Shown piece after piece: positions 63,439 through 64,000 of a stretch of 64,000 nt of DNA (the stretch's first letter is position 1; each line of letters begins with the position of its first letter). The translations under genes and the position numbers were made by a program. Origin of the DNA: Hoeflea_A sp039025395. Its GTDB lineage: Bacteria; Pseudomonadota; Alphaproteobacteria; Rhizobiales; Rhizobiaceae. The notes under the pieces are model-generated. The model had not been told where the DNA came from. It saw only the letters and a program-made list of their open reading frames with translations, and searched no databases. The stretch spans positions 1 to 64,000 of the forward strand of contig JBCCOK010000004.1 in assembly GCA_039025395.1 (NCBI GenBank). Direction: 5' to 3'.

Positions 63439-63874
63439 ATAAAATTAGGTCCGTACCGGACGCATAGGTCACAGAACGTACCTAAGACATGGCTAGCAAT
63501 TTAACCGGCCGTCATGGCGCCGTCGAGATAGCCGCCCAAAGCCTGAAACTGGACAGTGACCTTGTCCTTGATCACCTCCTTGAACCAGAGTTCAGTATCT
63601 TGAGACATGGGAATTCCACTCTGCGTTGAGATTTACGCTTCGGGGCCGATAGAGCCGGGCGGCGGTAGGGTCCGGTAAAGGATAGCCCGCCGCATCGTCG
63701 CCACTGATAAGGGTAATGGAGGGCTGTCAAATGCTGCGATTAATCGCTATGAGCCAGTTATTCGTGAAAGTTGTAGTTTCATCATCACTGCTGTGCCTTA
63801 GTTCGCAGTGACTGAATCAAGCTTAGTGAGCCGGAAATATGCGGTTCTCGTTCTGACGCTGTTAGGTCTAAAGC
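63439..63874. other. AT-richer region after the tRNA
   Basis: This ~435-base stretch is less GC-rich than the rest. It holds a short minus-strand frame (63501-63608, listed separately) and a 7-bp hairpin TCACTGC/GCAGTGA at 63785-63811. No integrase or second copy of the tRNA end is seen in the window. Confidence 0.5.
63501..63608 (-). CDS. Possible 35-residue small protein
   Basis: On the minus strand an ATG at 63608, with GTGGAA seven bases upstream, opens a 35-codon frame with TELWFKEVIKDKVTVQFQ and a DGAMTAG end. It is amphipathic and has a believable start, but no family is known to me. It could be a prophage leftover or chance. Confidence 0.3.
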   Translation of the reverse strand: MSQDTELWFKEVIKDKVTVQFQALGGYLDGAMTAG

Positions 63875-64000
63875 ATGAAACTAAAAGGAACGCTGAACAC
63901 CAAATACAAATCATTTCCCCAAGGGTTTGAGTTTGAGATTGATGGACCCATGGCGATTTTGTCTGGTGCGAACGGTAGCGGCAAATCTCAGCTGTTTGAC
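63875..64000 (+). CDS. P-loop ATPase, 5' part only (cut by window end)
   Basis: From ATG 63875 the frame is open to the last base and encodes 42 residues, with a short beta opening and then ILSGANGSGKSQLFD, a Walker A motif of the SMC/OLD/AAA_21 ABC-like class. The frame continues beyond the window. Such ATPases are frequent in defence systems (OLD, Gabija, PtuA and others). The place, about 440 bases after a tRNA and in AT-richer DNA, suits an integrated island. No partner gene is visible. Confidence 0.7.
   Translation, partial: MKLKGTLNTKYKSFPQGFEFEIDGPMAILSGANGSGKSQLFD

Overview
The window is a chromosomal stretch of an alphaproteobacterium, most likely Hyphomicrobiales (Rhizobiales). The evidence is a chpT - receiver - ctrA - fliJ - sciP cell-cycle block, a DUF1134/EipA-type envelope protein, an alphaproteobacterial rpoH, GANTC (CcrM-type) sites in front of ctrA, and a serC-serA pair preceded by two small hairpins in the place of the serC RNA motif. 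The family or genus cannot be fixed from this sequence alone. Accessory catabolism and transport genes dominate the first two thirds; conserved housekeeping genes dominate the rest.

Layout. 1-265 is a near-perfect inverted repeat with 122-base arms. 0.3-13 kb holds single genes and divergent pairs: an SRAP/YedK protein, an SH3 protein with a His-Pro-Tyr repeat, a MetE-like methyltransferase, two LysR regulators, a TauE/SafE permease, a thiopurine methyltransferase-like protein, a Tat-exported 5'-nucleotidase-like protein, an OprB-type porin starting with TTG, a decayed DprA-like gene, a 2-oxoglutarate/Fe(II) dioxygenase, and a cyclic-nucleotide-domain/thioredoxin-reductase-like flavoprotein facing a rhodanese. 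14.3-17.7 kb is a TAXI-type TRAP transporter. 18-24.5 kb is an OsmC / flavin monooxygenase / FAD oxidoreductase / DMT exporter / MaoC run followed by a winged-helix-TPR regulator. 26.6-36.6 kb is a long minus-strand catabolic run: NicX-like ring-cleavage dioxygenase, alpha/beta hydrolase, acyl-CoA-dehydrogenase-like protein, AMP-forming ligase, flavin reductase, AraC regulator, aldehyde dehydrogenase and GMC oxidoreductase, with a divergent MarR gene. 36.6-40.9 kb is a tightly coupled four-gene operon (type III polyketide synthase, ICMT-family methyltransferase, MMPL/RND transporter, exported protein) that suggests synthesis and export of a phenolic lipid.

41.2-61 kb is the conserved backbone: serC-serA, purA, rpoH, an RluD-type pseudouridine synthase, a SpoU rRNA methyltransferase, a long coiled-coil membrane protein with three 74-residue repeats, eipA, chpT, an atypical receiver, ctrA, fliJ, a PqiA-like protein, sciP and mnmA. 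Near-consensus CtrA boxes lie in front of eipA/chpT, ctrA and sciP. 60.8-63.2 kb holds an aminotransferase and a dehydrogenase that look like sugar-nucleotide genes. A tRNA with CAU anticodon (63,362) is followed by AT-richer DNA and the first 42 codons of a P-loop ATPase cut by the window end. This may be the edge of an integrated island.

The best candidates for something undescribed are the NicX-containing operon, the polyketide-lipid operon, the giant palindrome and the tRNA-adjacent ATPase. All homology calls come from motif recognition by eye, not from a search.
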